Shown piece by piece: positions 6,213 to 6,265 of a stretch of 6,265 bases of DNA. Source of the stretch: Stenotrophomonas sp. (GTDB taxonomy: Bacteria; Pseudomonadota; Gammaproteobacteria; Xanthomonadales; Xanthomonadaceae). The notes under the pieces are model-generated. The model had not been told where the DNA came from. It ran no database searches and was given only the letters and a program-made list of their open reading frames with translations. The position numbers and the translations under genes are program-made. The stretch covers positions 1 through 6,265 of the forward strand of contig DQIG01000358.1 in the NCBI GenBank assembly GCA_003525885.1, given 5' to 3'. The number at the start of each line of letters is the position of its first letter. Positions within the stretch are counted from its first letter, which is position 1.

Positions 6213-6265
6213 ATGACGTATTTCCTGCCGCGCCGGTTGCCCCACCCGCGCCTGCACGGCAGGCG
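6213..6265 (+). CDS. Start of next T2SS gene, probably minor pseudopilin gspH (3' end outside window)
   Basis: ATG 6213 lies six bases after the gspG stop and opens a frame that runs to the window edge, encoding 17 full codons (MTYFLPRR, then LPHPRLHGR). The stretch is basic and could be the cytoplasmic leader of a prepilin, but the cleavage motif would fall just beyond the window. The call rests on the known gene order, where gspH follows gspG. No clear ribosome binding site is visible in the short gap, so coupling to gspG is likely if the start is right. Confidence 0.5.
   Translation, partial: MTYFLPRRLPHPRLHGR

Overview
The window is high-GC gammaproteobacterial chromosome. Its gene content and protein style point to the Xanthomonadaceae, most likely Stenotrophomonas: a type II secretion (T2SS) operon that begins with gspE, as in the Xanthomonas xps order E-F-G-H..., a GspE lacking the tetracysteine motif, GTG starts, and a secreted S8 protease of the Stenotrophomonas/Xanthomonas kind. 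The assignment rests on recognition of the sequences, not on a search.

Layout, all genes on the + strand. 1-599 is the 3' end of a YadA-like trimeric autotransporter adhesin (head repeats, neck, short stalk, membrane anchor). 600-756 is intergenic and holds a GC-rich hairpin without a T-run. 757-2610 is a complete pre-pro subtilisin-like serine protease with a C-terminal PPC domain, closed by a strong intrinsic terminator at 2636-2673. 2747-6206 carries gspE, gspF and gspG, tightly spaced and co-directional. 6213-6265 is the first 53 bases of the next gene, probably gspH.

How the genes fit together. GspE is the cytoplasmic ATPase, GspF the inner-membrane platform protein and GspG the major pseudopilin of one T2SS. 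The protease has a Sec-type signal peptide and propeptide, so it would reach the periplasm and is a natural candidate substrate of the machine encoded next to it. The terminator separates the two transcription units. The adhesin uses a different route (Sec, then BAM-dependent insertion of its own anchor), so the window is a cell-surface and secretion locus with three independent transcription blocks.

I see no mobile element, CRISPR array, tRNA or rRNA, and no clear sign of a previously undescribed system. The points most worth a second look are small: the missing zinc-binding cysteines of GspE, a seven-codon reading frame that exactly bridges gspE and gspF, a small upstream frame that overlaps the protease start, and the unusual prepilin cleavage site of GspG.
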